Shown piece after piece: positions 45,807 through 54,627 of a stretch of 64,000 nt of DNA (positions are counted from its first letter, which is position 1; each line of letters begins with the position of its first letter). The notes beneath the pieces are model-generated. The model was not told where the DNA came from. It worked only from the letters and a program-made list of their open reading frames with translations, and did not search any database. Made by a program: the position numbers and the translations under genes. This stretch comes from OLB7 sp966250335. Lineage in GTDB: Bacteria > Bacteroidota > Ignavibacteria > OLB7. The stretch is taken from the NCBI GenBank assembly GCA_966250335.1, contig CBINGZ010000020.1, positions 23,386 through 87,385 on the forward strand, given 5' to 3'.

Positions 45807-46552
45807 GCGCCCCGCCTGGCCTCGAGGACCATCGTTTCGAACCGGTTGATCTCCTCGTCGCGGATCTCCTCCCCATGCTGCTCGATCCCGCGCAGATGCG
45901 GGTCGTCGCTCACCCCCGGCTCATAACGGACGATATCGACGAACCCGGCGAGTTCCAGCGCCCGGCGCAGCGTCGCCTCGTCGTAGATGAACTGGTGTCC
46001 CCAGTTCCTGAACGCGTTGTTGAGAACGAACGTCTCGTGATAGTCCGGGACCTCCGGAAAGAAGTGGTCGGTGGTCCACCTGATATATCGTTCTTCTATT
46101 CCGTTCTTTTCCGGGGAGAAGAGACCGAGCAGTCTGTGCAGGTCGGGGGTGGCGATTCTGATGCGTCCGCCCGGTTTCAGTGCCCGGCGGCATTCCTTGA
46201 GCATGAACGTTCCCTGCGCATACGATACATGTTCGATCATATGCTCGGAGAAGATATAATCGAACGATCCATCCTCCACCGGGAACGGTTTCGTCGCGTC
46301 CATGAACATGGAGCCGGGGGAGTAACTGGCGGAGATGTCGGTGTTGAGCCATTCCGGGTTCCGGCTGGGGCCCGCGCCGATCTGCAGCTTGGCGATCGGG
46401 TGCGCGGCCAGATAGCGCCGCACGATCCCTCCCCGTTTCATCGATCGCCAGGCGCGGAAGAGGCTGTTGAACCCGGTCTGCGCGGTTTTTGCGGCCTGGA
46501 AGAGGACGTCCGATCCGGAGACCAGCGATTTGATGCGTTGCTTGATGTTCAT
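45803..46552 (-). CDS. SAM-dependent methyltransferase (COG4627-like)
   Basis: A 249-residue methyltransferase with a basic N-terminal region. KLQIGAGPSRNPEWLNTDIS is the family-typical SAM motif, DGSFDYIFSEHMIEHV motif II, and LKPGGRIRIATPDLHRL motif III. Similar proteins often occur in polysaccharide or lipid modification loci. First gene of a three-gene ATGA-linked operon ending in the VOC protein. Confidence 0.83.
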   Translation of the reverse strand: MNIKQRIKSLVSGSDVLFQAAKTAQTGFNSLFRAWRSMKRGGIVRRYLAAHPIAKLQIGAGPSRNPEWLNTDISASYSPGSMFMDATKPFPVEDGSFDYIFSEHMIEHVSYAQGTFMLKECRRALKPGGRIRIATPDLHRLLGLFSPEKNGIEERYIRWTTDHFFPEVPDYHETFVLNNAFRNWGHQFIYDEATLRRALELAGFVDIVRYEPGVSDDPHLRGIEQHGEEIRDEEINRFETMVLEARRGA

Positions 46553-46612
46553 GCAGTGGATATCGGATCGGGGAGCCGTCCGCGCTCTCCGCGAACGGCC
46601 CCGCCGAAGATC

Positions 46613-47080
46613 TCAGTGATGATGATGTCCACCCGGACCGTGGACGTGCCCGTGGGCCATCTCGTCCGCCGTCGCCTCGCGGGCGTCGACGAGTTCCAGA
46701 TCGAACGTGAGGTCGACTCCGGCGAGAGGGTGGTTTCCATCCAGCGTGACATGGGTGTCGGAGACCTCGGTCACGGTGAAGATCCCTTCCTCCTCATTGG
46801 CGCTGAACTGATCCCCGACCTTTATCTCCTGCTGCGGCAGCTCCTGCTTCGGCACCTGCACGATCTTCTCGCTGTCGTGCGCCCCGAACGCCTGGTCGCA
46901 GGAGAGCTCCACGCTCTTCTTCTCCCCCGGGGTCATCGTCGCCAGCGTCGATTCGAGTCCGGGGAGGACCTGCCCCACCCCTTCGAGGAACGCCAGAGGG
47001 TCCTTCCCCTCCGAGGAATAGATCACATTTCCATCGGCATCGGACATCGTGTAATGAAACGCGATCACCCTGTTCGCCAT
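46613..47080 (-). CDS. slyD: SlyD-type FKBP peptidyl-prolyl isomerase
   Basis: A 155-residue chaperone/isomerase. The split FKBP domain surrounds an insert-in-flap chaperone domain: VIAFHYTMSDADGNVIYSS, DPLAFLEGVGQVLPGLE, TPGEKKSVELSCDQAFG and then NHPLAGVDLTFDLELVDARE. It ends in a His-rich metal-binding tail (HGHVHGPGGHHHH), as in SlyD proteins that deliver nickel. The ATG at 47080 has GGAG six bases upstream. The 824-codon open frame continuing upstream is a shadow over the helicase gene. Confidence 0.92.
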   Translation of the reverse strand: MANRVIAFHYTMSDADGNVIYSSEGKDPLAFLEGVGQVLPGLESTLATMTPGEKKSVELSCDQAFGAHDSEKIVQVPKQELPQQEIKVGDQFSANEEEGIFTVTEVSDTHVTLDGNHPLAGVDLTFDLELVDAREATADEMAHGHVHGPGGHHHH

Positions 47081-47157
47081 TGTCTTCTCCATAGTGGGTT
47101 GAGTAATACGGCAACGGCCTCGGGAGCTCCCCCGGAAGGGATCATCCTTCGGCCGCC

Positions 47158-47188
47158 CAAATCTACATAGAGTTGCCGTTCGGACAAG
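47158..47188 (-). promoter_or_regulatory. Predicted Bacteroidota-type promoter of slyD
   Basis: On the minus strand CTTG (47188-47185), a 19-bp spacer and TAGATTTG (47165-47158) match the -33/-7 consensus TTTG-N19-TAnnTTTG closely. The implied start is about 70 nt before the slyD ATG. Confidence 0.55.
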
Positions 47189-47395
47189 AACGGAGGCCCC
47201 GGAGGGGGGGGGCTGAAACCCGTTACTCAAAATTATACGGTCCCGGAATGGACAGGGAGTCGCCGGTTGTCGTATTTTCGGCCCCCCTCCGGAATCGCTT
47301 TCGCGGCTCCGCAGGCCACGATACCTCGCACCACGCCATACCGGCTTTACGCGATCATCCACGTCCGGCGGCCGGACGGGCTCACACAGACTTCG

Positions 47396-49198
47396 ATGGC
47401 AGAGAAAAGTATACAGGCGCTCGTTACTGAACAGCGGCAGGCGGTTGCGCGCGCGGAGGCGGCGGGGATCGCGGGGATCGTGCGGAGGAGCGGGTTTCAG
47501 TTCAGACGGGGACAGGAGATCTTCCTGCGGAAGCTCACCGAGGCGTTCCGGGAAGGACGGTACAGTCACCTTGGGGTGTTCGTGCCGGGGTACGGCAAGA
47601 CGATCACCGCGCTTTCCTCGTTCGTCGTGGCCCACAGCCTCGGGATCGCCCGCAAACTCGTCGTCTTCGTCCCCCGCGGCAATCTCCGTGATCAGTACGC
47701 AGATCCCAGGGAGCTGAGCTCGGTCTTCTTCAATATCGGCGCCCCGACCTTCTCCTTCTGCGTCGCCGATTCGGAGAAGGTCTTCCTGAAGAACCTGGAT
47801 ACCACGATCATCATCACGACCTACCAGTACGCGAGCGGACGCGGCGGACACAAGGCGCTGCTGGAGTTCTGCCGGGCGGCCCCCTGCATGTTCGTCTTCG
47901 ACGAGGTGCATCATCTGGCCGACGACGGTCTCTGGGCCACGAAGATCGAACAGTTCCCCGCCGCCTGCAGCGTCGCCCTCTCCGGCACGCCGATGCGGTC
48001 GGACAACAAGACCCTCTTCGGCGTCCCGTTCGAGATCAGGAACGACGGCGAACAGTATTACGTATCGCTGCACGAGGTGACGATGCGCGACGCCCATGCC
48101 GAGGGGAAGATCCTGAAGCGGGTGAAGGCGCATGTGATCGACTACAAGCTGAAGATGGTGAACGCGGAGACGGGGCAGGTGGTGGAGATGTCCCTTTCGC
48201 AGATGATGGAGATCGCCAAGAACAAGAGTGATGTGGATGCCTTCCTGGCGAGAAAGAAACTCCGCTTCCATGAAGTCTATCTGGAATCTCTCCTGACCCC
48301 CGCGTTCGACAAGTACAGGGAGAAGTGGGAGAAACGGCGCGACGCGATAGCATCGACGCCGGGAGCGAAGAAGGGGAGCCGCAACCATCAGATGCTCATC
48401 ATCGCCATGAGCAACAAGCACGCCGAGGCGATCCTCGAGTTCGTGAAGGGACGCTTCCCCGAGTTCGTCTCGGCCAGAATCGGACAGGATGTGCAGGCGG
48501 CGGACCGCGAGCGGCTGCTGAACGACTACCGCAACGGCAGGGTCGACGTCATGGTCCAGGTCGATATGATCGGCGAGGGGACCGACATCAAGCCGATCAG
48601 CGTGATCGTCAAGGCCGATCTGGTGCGCGCCTACTCGAAGACGCTTCAGCAGATTTTCCGCGGAATGCGATACTTCGGCGGGTTCCCCCACGATGAGAAC
48701 ATCTGCGACATCTACGCGGCGAACGATTCGGAGGTGGTGACCACCCTGGAGTGGATCACCTCCGAGGAACAGTTCGGCATCAAGCTGAAGGAGGAGAGGG
48801 ACCGGCAGGAGGTCGCGGGGCGCGGCGCCTCCGTCGACAGCACCTGGGAGCTGCGGGAGGTGCAGCATCGCGATATGACGATGTACAGCCTGGAGCTCTT
48901 CCCGGAGTACGCCAAGCCGCTCCCTGAACAGAAAAGCGGACGCCGCGAGGAGCAGCCGAACGGAGAGAATATCGTCGATGTGACGAGAAGGGAACAGGAA
49001 CTCCGCCAGGAATGCGCGAACCTGGCCGCAAGGCTGGCGTTCATCCTGAAGTCGATCGGGCAGTCGGTGGAGATCAACTTCATCCATGCCGAGGCGAAAC
49101 GGAAGTTCGCGAAGGCGCAGGAGGAGCTGAGCCTCAACGAGCTGACCCGGAAGCGGGACTGGCTGGAGCGATGCATCCTCTCCAGACGACTGGAGTGA
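47396..49198 (+). CDS. Stand-alone superfamily 2 DEAD/DEAH-type helicase
   Basis: A 600-residue SF2 ATPase resembling the Res/Type III helicase class. It shows the Q-type region FQFRRGQEIFLRKL, Walker A PGYGKT (64-69), Walker B DEVHH (169-173), SGTPMRSD (motif III), and in the second RecA domain GEGTDIKP and QIFRGMRY (motifs V and VI). The last ~100 residues are charged and helical. No nuclease or methyltransferase is fused or adjacent. The ATG at 47396 is chosen because upstream codons look non-coding. It ends 9 bp from the convergent MBL-fold gene of the RebB/protease cassette. Substrate and role are unknown; such lone helicases occur in defence islands (inference). Confidence 0.8.
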   Translation: MAEKSIQALVTEQRQAVARAEAAGIAGIVRRSGFQFRRGQEIFLRKLTEAFREGRYSHLGVFVPGYGKTITALSSFVVAHSLGIARKLVVFVPRGNLRDQYADPRELSSVFFNIGAPTFSFCVADSEKVFLKNLDTTIIITTYQYASGRGGHKALLEFCRAAPCMFVFDEVHHLADDGLWATKIEQFPAACSVALSGTPMRSDNKTLFGVPFEIRNDGEQYYVSLHEVTMRDAHAEGKILKRVKAHVIDYKLKMVNAETGQVVEMSLSQMMEIAKNKSDVDAFLARKKLRFHEVYLESLLTPAFDKYREKWEKRRDAIASTPGAKKGSRNHQMLIIAMSNKHAEAILEFVKGRFPEFVSARIGQDVQAADRERLLNDYRNGRVDVMVQVDMIGEGTDIKPISVIVKADLVRAYSKTLQQIFRGMRYFGGFPHDENICDIYAANDSEVVTTLEWITSEEQFGIKLKEERDRQEVAGRGASVDSTWELREVQHRDMTMYSLELFPEYAKPLPEQKSGRREEQPNGENIVDVTRREQELRQECANLAARLAFILKSIGQSVEINFIHAEAKRKFAKAQEELSLNELTRKRDWLERCILSRRLE

Positions 49199-49207
49199 TC
49201 CTTTCGG

Positions 49208-50380
49208 TCAGTACCCCGGCGCCTCTCCCAGATGAACGCTGATCGAGGCGGCGGGGTCGGTCCGGTAGTTGACTTTGCAGTTCTTTCCCACCGACTTGTT
49301 CCGTTTGTAGAAGTCGGTCACCCTCGACTCCTTGTAGGTGAGATGGACCGTGTACGCCTCATCTCCCCGGGCCTCGGCCAGCATGGCGAGCATGCTCAGT
49401 TCCGGGTTCTTGTGCATGCCGTCTCCCGATATGATATAGTGATCGGCCGTGACGAACCTGAAGAAGTCGGTGGAGACGTTCCTGTCGCTGCCGTGATGCG
49501 GGACCTTCAGGATATCGAGGTGGATCTTCCCCTTCTTCATCTGCTTCGCCTTCTCCAGCCCCGTCAGGATATCGTCGCCGCGACCGTCGCCGGTCAGGAG
49601 CATCCTCTTCTTCCCGACGCTTGCCAGCACGACGATGCTCGAGAGATTGAAGACCGATTCGTCGATGAACTCCGCCGCCCGCGCCTCGCTCTCCGCCGTC
49701 TTCCCCAGCTTCAGCCGTTTGAGCTGTTCGTCCCATTCCGTTCTCAGCGCATCGACCCGTTCCTTTCCCGGACCGATGATCCTGAAGGTGAGTCCCCCCC
49801 CGATCTTCACCGTGTCGTTCCCGACGCCGGTCATCACCAGATCGGTGAAGGGATGGTTGGATCGCAGCCCGAGCTTGTTTGCGTCGTTCCGCAGATCCCT
49901 CCCCTGCTTGACGCTCGCCGCCACCGCCCCGCCGTGCTGGGTCATCTTCGCTTTGACGCCGGAGACCGATCCGGTGGAGGCCGCCGATGCGGTCTTCGCC
50001 ACGGAGGCTGAGAGGAGGTCCGCCTCGTTCCCGAGGATATCGTCGAAGCTGTTGTGCCAGAGGGTGTCGATATCGTAGGGGAGATCGCGGCGGTCGTCGT
50101 GCAGCTCCACCAGGTCGCGGGTCATCTTCAGGATGCCGTTGATATGGTCGTCGTCGATATGGCTGACCATCACCATTGCGATCGGGAGGCGCGCGTCGGC
50201 GGCCAGCCGTTTTGCCGTGACATGGTTTCGCCGGATCTCCTCCAGCCGCTTCTTCATGGTCGGATAGACGCCGTTCGGGCCGCCGTCGATGACGATCAGT
50301 CCCGGCGAGGTCGGCTTGCCGTAGTGGAGCAGCAGGGCATCCCCCTGTCTGGCGGCGAGAGCTTCGAGTGAAAAGATCAT
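49208..50380 (-). CDS. ComEC-like metallo-beta-lactamase-fold hydrolase
   Basis: A 390-residue soluble MBL-fold protein related to the hydrolase domain of ComEC/Rec2. The first strands read LEALAARQGDALLLHYG and LIVIDGGP; the metal motif is SHIDDDHINGI (H74, D76, D78, H79), with later LLTGDGR and VPHHGS. A ~100-residue insertion (residues 100-200, Ala/Ser/Lys-rich) separates the motifs. It has no membrane helices, so it is not a DNA-uptake channel. It lies 26 bp after the subtilisin-like protease gene and is the last gene of the putative RebB-protease-MBL operon. Likely activity is phosphodiesterase or nuclease-like (inference). Confidence 0.82.
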   Translation of the reverse strand: MIFSLEALAARQGDALLLHYGKPTSPGLIVIDGGPNGVYPTMKKRLEEIRRNHVTAKRLAADARLPIAMVMVSHIDDDHINGILKMTRDLVELHDDRRDLPYDIDTLWHNSFDDILGNEADLLSASVAKTASAASTGSVSGVKAKMTQHGGAVAASVKQGRDLRNDANKLGLRSNHPFTDLVMTGVGNDTVKIGGGLTFRIIGPGKERVDALRTEWDEQLKRLKLGKTAESEARAAEFIDESVFNLSSIVVLASVGKKRMLLTGDGRGDDILTGLEKAKQMKKGKIHLDILKVPHHGSDRNVSTDFFRFVTADHYIISGDGMHKNPELSMLAMLAEARGDEAYTVHLTYKESRVTDFYKRNKSVGKNCKVNYRTDPAASISVHLGEAPGY

Positions 50381-50406
50381 GGTGCGATCCTGATGAATGA
50401 TGTTCC

Positions 50407-52449
50407 CTACACCGATTGCAGCGCCCTCAGAACGTCGACCATGCCGGCGCCCTGGAAATATCGTTCCCGCCCGAGATCGGTGGCGGTTCCGCAGAGTATC
50501 CGCTTGACCCGCTGCGGGTCGCCGACCAGCTCCCGGTGCCGTGCCAGCAGCAGCGCCGCCGCGCCGCTCACGTGGGGAGCCGCCATGCTGGTGCCGTCCA
50601 TCGTGCGCGACTCCTCCCCGGGGACGGGGGCAAGGATCTTCTCCCCCGGCGCCACCAGGTCCGGCTTGAGCCGTCCGTCTCCGGTGGGGCCCCTGCTGGA
50701 GAAGTAGCTGACCCCATACGTATGGGGCATGTAGCGGTGGGTGGCTCCCACGGTGATCACATCCTCCGAGTTGCCGGGGTCGGTGATGCTGATGCTCCGG
50801 TATCCCTCCTCCACCCCCTTGGAGGTCATGTACTGGAGATAGCCCTGGTTGCCGGCGGCCGCCACCACCACGACACCCGCTCCGACCACCCGCTCGCATT
50901 CCTCGCAGACAGGGGTCCGGCCGCAGGCGTAGTTCGCGACGTCGTGCCTGATCGAGAGGCTCATGTTGGCGCCGTGGACCACCACGTAGTCCTGATGCGC
51001 GTTGAGATGTCTGATGAACTGGAGCGCCGCCATGATGGCGAACTCGTCCCCCGCCCCGTTGTCGTCCAGCACGCGGAGGTCGTAGAGCTTTATATCGTGA
51101 CAGACCCCGCGGGTCGCCATCGCCTCGTTCGCGGGAGCGTCCCGGTTCCTCCAGTCGGCGGCGAGGATGCCGGCGACATGGGTGCCGTGTTCGTGTATCG
51201 GGGGGCGATAGTTCTTGTCGTGGGGGATCCGGAGGAACTTCTGAAGGACGTTCCAGTCGATCTGCTTCCCTTTCTGAAGGTCGTCGGCAAGATCCTTCAG
51301 GTCGTTGCTGCTCCCTTTCTTACGCTGTTTCAGCGCGGCGGGGAGGGCCTTGTGATCGGCCGGGTCGGTGCTGAGGAGCTTGCGGATGAGGGTGAAATCA
51401 TACGTGGCGACGACGCGGGTCTTGCCGCTCCACTCCTCTTCCGGCAGCAGTTCCTCCGGTATGTTTTCGTCGGTCATCCGCCGGAAGGCGGGATGGCGGG
51501 CATCGATCCCGCTGTCGATCACCGCCCAGGTCAGATCTCTGCACTTGATGTTGAAGAGATTGCAGGCGGCGTCCCCCTTGATGGCGGGGACGGAGCGGGA
51601 GATGGCGGCGTGGGCGGGGCGGTTTCTGCTGATCGACCAGACCAGCGGTGTCTCCTCCTCCGCCGGGACGACCCCGTTCAGGAGATCGATGACCGCCTGG
51701 ACGATCGTTTCCGGGTCGCTCTGGATTCTCTCCCATTCGCGCGCCCGCAGATCGAGATCGATGCCGTCGGCCAGGTCGGAGCGGCTCCGCATCCCGGCGA
51801 ACATTATATCGAGAAGCGATTGCATCTCCTCGGGGAGCTTCTCAAGTCGCTCGTAGGGGTTCTCGACGGTAGTGGTGGCGGCGATCTTCAGCGAGCCGAT
51901 GATCCGGATCATCCAGAGTACCTCGGGCGGCACCGCCTCACCCTTGAGATGTCTCGCGGTGAGAGGATGGCTCTCCGGTCGTTCGCCGGCTCCGCGGAGG
52001 AGCGATATCGGCGGGAAGAGGGTAGTCAGATCCTCGCGGTCGCGCAGAGCCTTCAGGGCAGGGATCGGATCGTCGCCGTAGTTCCTGACGATCGTCTTCT
52101 TCCACCAGTCGGAGAGGGGAAGCACCACGCGGACCAGTTCGTCGAACCCGAGGCAGGCGGCGACGGTGGCGCGGTTGTAGGCGATGTCGGGGGAGATGCG
52201 GGCTTCGTTCGCGTGCCGTTCCTGCCAGCCGTCGGTTGTACGTTCCTCCTTCAGGCGCCGGTCGAGGACCATGCTGAGGCGTCCGGTGGAAACATCGCGG
52301 TAGGGAGTCAGCAGCAGATCGATACGCCTGGCGGGATCGTCGGTATATCGTATCCAGACGTCGGGGAGGACGGGCGAGTCCTGGGTGAACCGGCGCGACT
52401 GATCGCCGCCGAAGATCAGCTCCTCCACCCATTCGCGTTCCAGTTTCAT
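50407..52449 (-). CDS. Cytosolic S8 (subtilisin-like) serine protease with unassigned N-terminal domain
   Basis: A 680-residue protease without a signal peptide, which is unusual for S8 enzymes. The catalytic set is complete: D312 in AVIDSGID, H421 in HEHGTHVAGI, oxyanion N534 in AAGNQG and S621 in DGTSMAAPHVSG. A ~100-residue insertion lies between Asp and His. Residues 1-300 form a helical region I cannot assign; it may be a sensor, inhibitor-like or partner-binding domain. CEEC and nearby Cys could bind metal. The gene is 162 bp downstream of the RebB-like gene and 26 bp upstream of the MBL gene, all on one strand. Such cytosolic proteases paired with MBL proteins suggest a conflict system (inference). 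Confidence 0.85.
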   Translation of the reverse strand: MKLEREWVEELIFGGDQSRRFTQDSPVLPDVWIRYTDDPARRIDLLLTPYRDVSTGRLSMVLDRRLKEERTTDGWQERHANEARISPDIAYNRATVAACLGFDELVRVVLPLSDWWKKTIVRNYGDDPIPALKALRDREDLTTLFPPISLLRGAGERPESHPLTARHLKGEAVPPEVLWMIRIIGSLKIAATTTVENPYERLEKLPEEMQSLLDIMFAGMRSRSDLADGIDLDLRAREWERIQSDPETIVQAVIDLLNGVVPAEEETPLVWSISRNRPAHAAISRSVPAIKGDAACNLFNIKCRDLTWAVIDSGIDARHPAFRRMTDENIPEELLPEEEWSGKTRVVATYDFTLIRKLLSTDPADHKALPAALKQRKKGSSNDLKDLADDLQKGKQIDWNVLQKFLRIPHDKNYRPPIHEHGTHVAGILAADWRNRDAPANEAMATRGVCHDIKLYDLRVLDDNGAGDEFAIMAALQFIRHLNAHQDYVVVHGANMSLSIRHDVANYACGRTPVCEECERVVGAGVVVVAAAGNQGYLQYMTSKGVEEGYRSISITDPGNSEDVITVGATHRYMPHTYGVSYFSSRGPTGDGRLKPDLVAPGEKILAPVPGEESRTMDGTSMAAPHVSGAAALLLARHRELVGDPQRVKRILCGTATDLGRERYFQGAGMVDVLRALQSV

Positions 52450-52611
52450 GCGGCCTTCCGGATATGGCCGGCAGTCCCGGCGGCTGCCCGCCGGGGAACA
52501 TGTCGTGCCGGGTAGATGGATATCGATGACCGGACGGGGGGTGCGGGAACTTACGGATCATTTGCGCTAGCGCCCCGTGATAATCCCCCCGGTCGGGTCG
52601 GCCCTTTCGTT

Positions 52612-53214
52612 CTATCCCTCCACACTCTCCGCGGCGGCCGCGACTCCGATCGTGGAGAAGATCTGGGTGACGGCCATCGTCGTCATCGCCTGTCCGGTGA
52701 TGTTCAACTGCTGCATGGCGGTCACGGTGTTCATGAACGAAATCCCGAGGGCATGGACGGTCTGGTGGTAGAGAGCGACGAGCGCGTCGGCCGGGGTGTT
52801 CCTATCGGCGTGGGGGAGATCGGCGTCGGCGCTTCGCTCGGCGGCCGTTGTTCCGTTGCTCTCGGCGCCGCCGTTCGGCGCTCCTCCCGCGATACGCTGG
52901 AGTTCCGCCTGAAGCTGTGCGATAAGATCCGCGGGGTCGGCCCCCTCCATCTCCTTGGCGAGCGCCTCGGCCTCTTCCATGTCCGATTCCGATATGTCGG
53001 TCGAGAGGATCATTTCATGACTCACCTCGGCGGCATAGGCTGCCAGCTCCACTATACGGCTCCACTGGTCGGCGATGATCGCTCCCTGCGCGGCGACGGA
53101 GTTGGTGAAGAGTCTGCAGAGATCTTCCATCTCCTGCACGATCGGGGTCTGTGTCGCTCCGGGATCGTTCGCTACGGCGATCTCCACTGTGTCGGTTTTC
53201 GATGTTCTTGCCAT
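52612..53214 (-). CDS. RebB-family R-body-like ('killing trait') protein
   Basis: A 200-residue protein whose C-terminal third (about 143-195; ALVALYHQTVHALGISFMN and QQLNITGQAMTTMAVTQIF) strongly recalls the RebB domain, with its LYQ.TAQALG and QQ.N.TAQA..T pattern. RebB proteins polymerise into R-bodies, coiled ribbons that unroll and rupture membranes. Residues 20-70 look like a diverged second copy, and an acidic/Gly-rich linker (75-140) joins them. Usual RebB proteins are 80-120 residues, so this is a long, possibly duplicated version. GGAGAG precedes the ATG. Only one reb gene is visible here, whereas classic loci have several. It heads the set continuing into the S8 protease and MBL genes. 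Confidence 0.72.
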   Translation of the reverse strand: MARTSKTDTVEIAVANDPGATQTPIVQEMEDLCRLFTNSVAAQGAIIADQWSRIVELAAYAAEVSHEMILSTDISESDMEEAEALAKEMEGADPADLIAQLQAELQRIAGGAPNGGAESNGTTAAERSADADLPHADRNTPADALVALYHQTVHALGISFMNTVTAMQQLNITGQAMTTMAVTQIFSTIGVAAAAESVEG

Positions 53215-54030
53215 TGTGTCTCTCCTGTCGGGATCGGTGGGGGCGGCACGGTCGCCGGTGAGGGATGGCGTCGCGCCGCGGTTGATGAACCTCGGAACCC
53301 GAATTGCCCGCCGTCTGTCGGTGGGCTGTCCGGGGGGTAGAGGAAGCGACGGGAAATTATCGAATCTCGACGGAATCAGCGAGAGGAAGAAGAGACGTTG
53401 CGGGAGGATATCATACGCGCCCGGACGATCTTGAATATTGCCATATCCGTTCCATGTCATGGGAGACTTGAAACGGACCTGCCCGATATGTTATTATTGC
53501 CGTGCTGCGACGCATGTGACGAAACGCTGGAGCCGACCGTTTCTACAGGTTGCCGAAGCCTATCGGTGACTATCCCCCCTGGGAACGACCGGGCATGGAG
53601 TCGATCCTGCCTGTTCCCCATCCTTCGTTCTGCGGCATACGGGTTCCTGAACCCGTGGGATCCTCGTGATTCCGCACCCTCCAACACCCCGATTGTCCGA
53701 ATGACGCCGTCGCGCGGCAAGCATGCCGTACGGGGACGTCGTATTCCTCTTCGATTACCGGATCGACCCGGTCGCGGGATTCGTACGCCCACGACCGTCA
53801 TCCTGGCCGGCGAGAACTTCGTGAAGAGACGGAGTTCCCTCGCGGGATGCTCGTCGATGCTCTGTTCGCAGATGAACGGAGAGTCGATCCTTATGATAAT
53901 GACCCGCTCGATGAACGCGGCGACGCAGCCGCACGGGTCGAGGGGTGCTGGCGTTGCGGGAATGGGGTGTTTCCTGCAGCGTAAGCCAGGTCAACGGGGC
54001 GTTCCCTTCACGGGTTCGCCCCTTGTCCGT
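53215..54030. other. 816-bp gene-free region upstream of the RebB-like gene
   Basis: No frame here looks like protein: open stretches are short or of abnormal composition. The region should hold the promoter of the RebB-protease-MBL operon, although I find no TAnnTTTG match. A perfect hairpin (ACGGGTTC-CT-GAACCCGT, 53639-53656) is the only clear structure. A decayed gene or an unrecognised RNA is possible. Confidence 0.4.
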
Positions 54031-54627
54031 TCATGGACGCCGGGCACCGCTCTCCATCATCGACTCCAGTCGGACCCGCGCCTCCTCCCACTCCTCCCGG
54101 ATGATGCTGTAGTAGACCGTGTCGCGCACGCGGCCGCTGGAGGTGACGATGTGACGGCGGAGCGTCCCCTCCTCCTTCGCGCCGATCCTTGAGATGGCGG
54201 CGCGGGAGCGGGCGTTGAGCGCGTCGGTTTTCAGCTCCACCCTGTTGCATTCCAGGGCGTCGAAAGCGTATCGTAATAGAAGGTATTTCATCTCGGTGTT
54301 GGCGCCGGTGCGGTGCCACTCGCGGCCGAGCCAGGTCCAGCCGATCTCCACGCGGCGGTTGTCGAGGTCGATGTTGCCGTAGCGCGTGCTGCCGATCGCC
54401 CTTCCGGTGGCGCGGTCGATCACCGCGAACGGCATCGCCTCCCCCCGTTCGGCGGCGGCCAGCGCCGACTCCACATAGGCGCGCAGATCGTCGCGGCTGC
54501 GGACCCCCTGCGGTATCCATTGCCAGAGATCGTCGTCCAGCCCCACAAGAGCCAGATCGTCGATGTGGTCGAGGCTGAGAGGGACGAGTACGATATGATG
54601 CCCGTCGAGGCGTGGAGGCTGTATCAT
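54031..54627 (-). CDS. RimJ/RimL-type GNAT acetyltransferase
   Basis: A 198-residue GNAT protein of the RimJ/L subgroup. It starts LDGHHIVLVPLSLDHIDDL, has AIGSTRYGNIDLDNRRVEIGWTWLGREWHRTGANTEMKYLLLRYAF, the acetyl-CoA site, and VELKTDALNARSRAAISRIGAKEEG, the standard closing motif. Relatives acetylate N termini or small molecules. ATG 54627 is chosen; longer frames enter the riboswitch region of the divergent B12 locus. Confidence 0.87.
   Translation of the reverse strand: MIQPPRLDGHHIVLVPLSLDHIDDLALVGLDDDLWQWIPQGVRSRDDLRAYVESALAAAERGEAMPFAVIDRATGRAIGSTRYGNIDLDNRRVEIGWTWLGREWHRTGANTEMKYLLLRYAFDALECNRVELKTDALNARSRAAISRIGAKEEGTLRRHIVTSSGRVRDTVYYSIIREEWEEARVRLESMMESGARRP

Noticed and set aside
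46613..49087. 824-codon minus-strand frame across the helicase gene
   Set aside because: Only its last 155 codons (slyD) are real; the rest is a high-GC shadow of the helicase, whose motifs are intact on the plus strand.
53398..54192. 264-codon plus-strand open frame in the gene-free region
   Set aside because: Composition is random-looking, no domain, and it runs into the antisense of the acetyltransferase gene.
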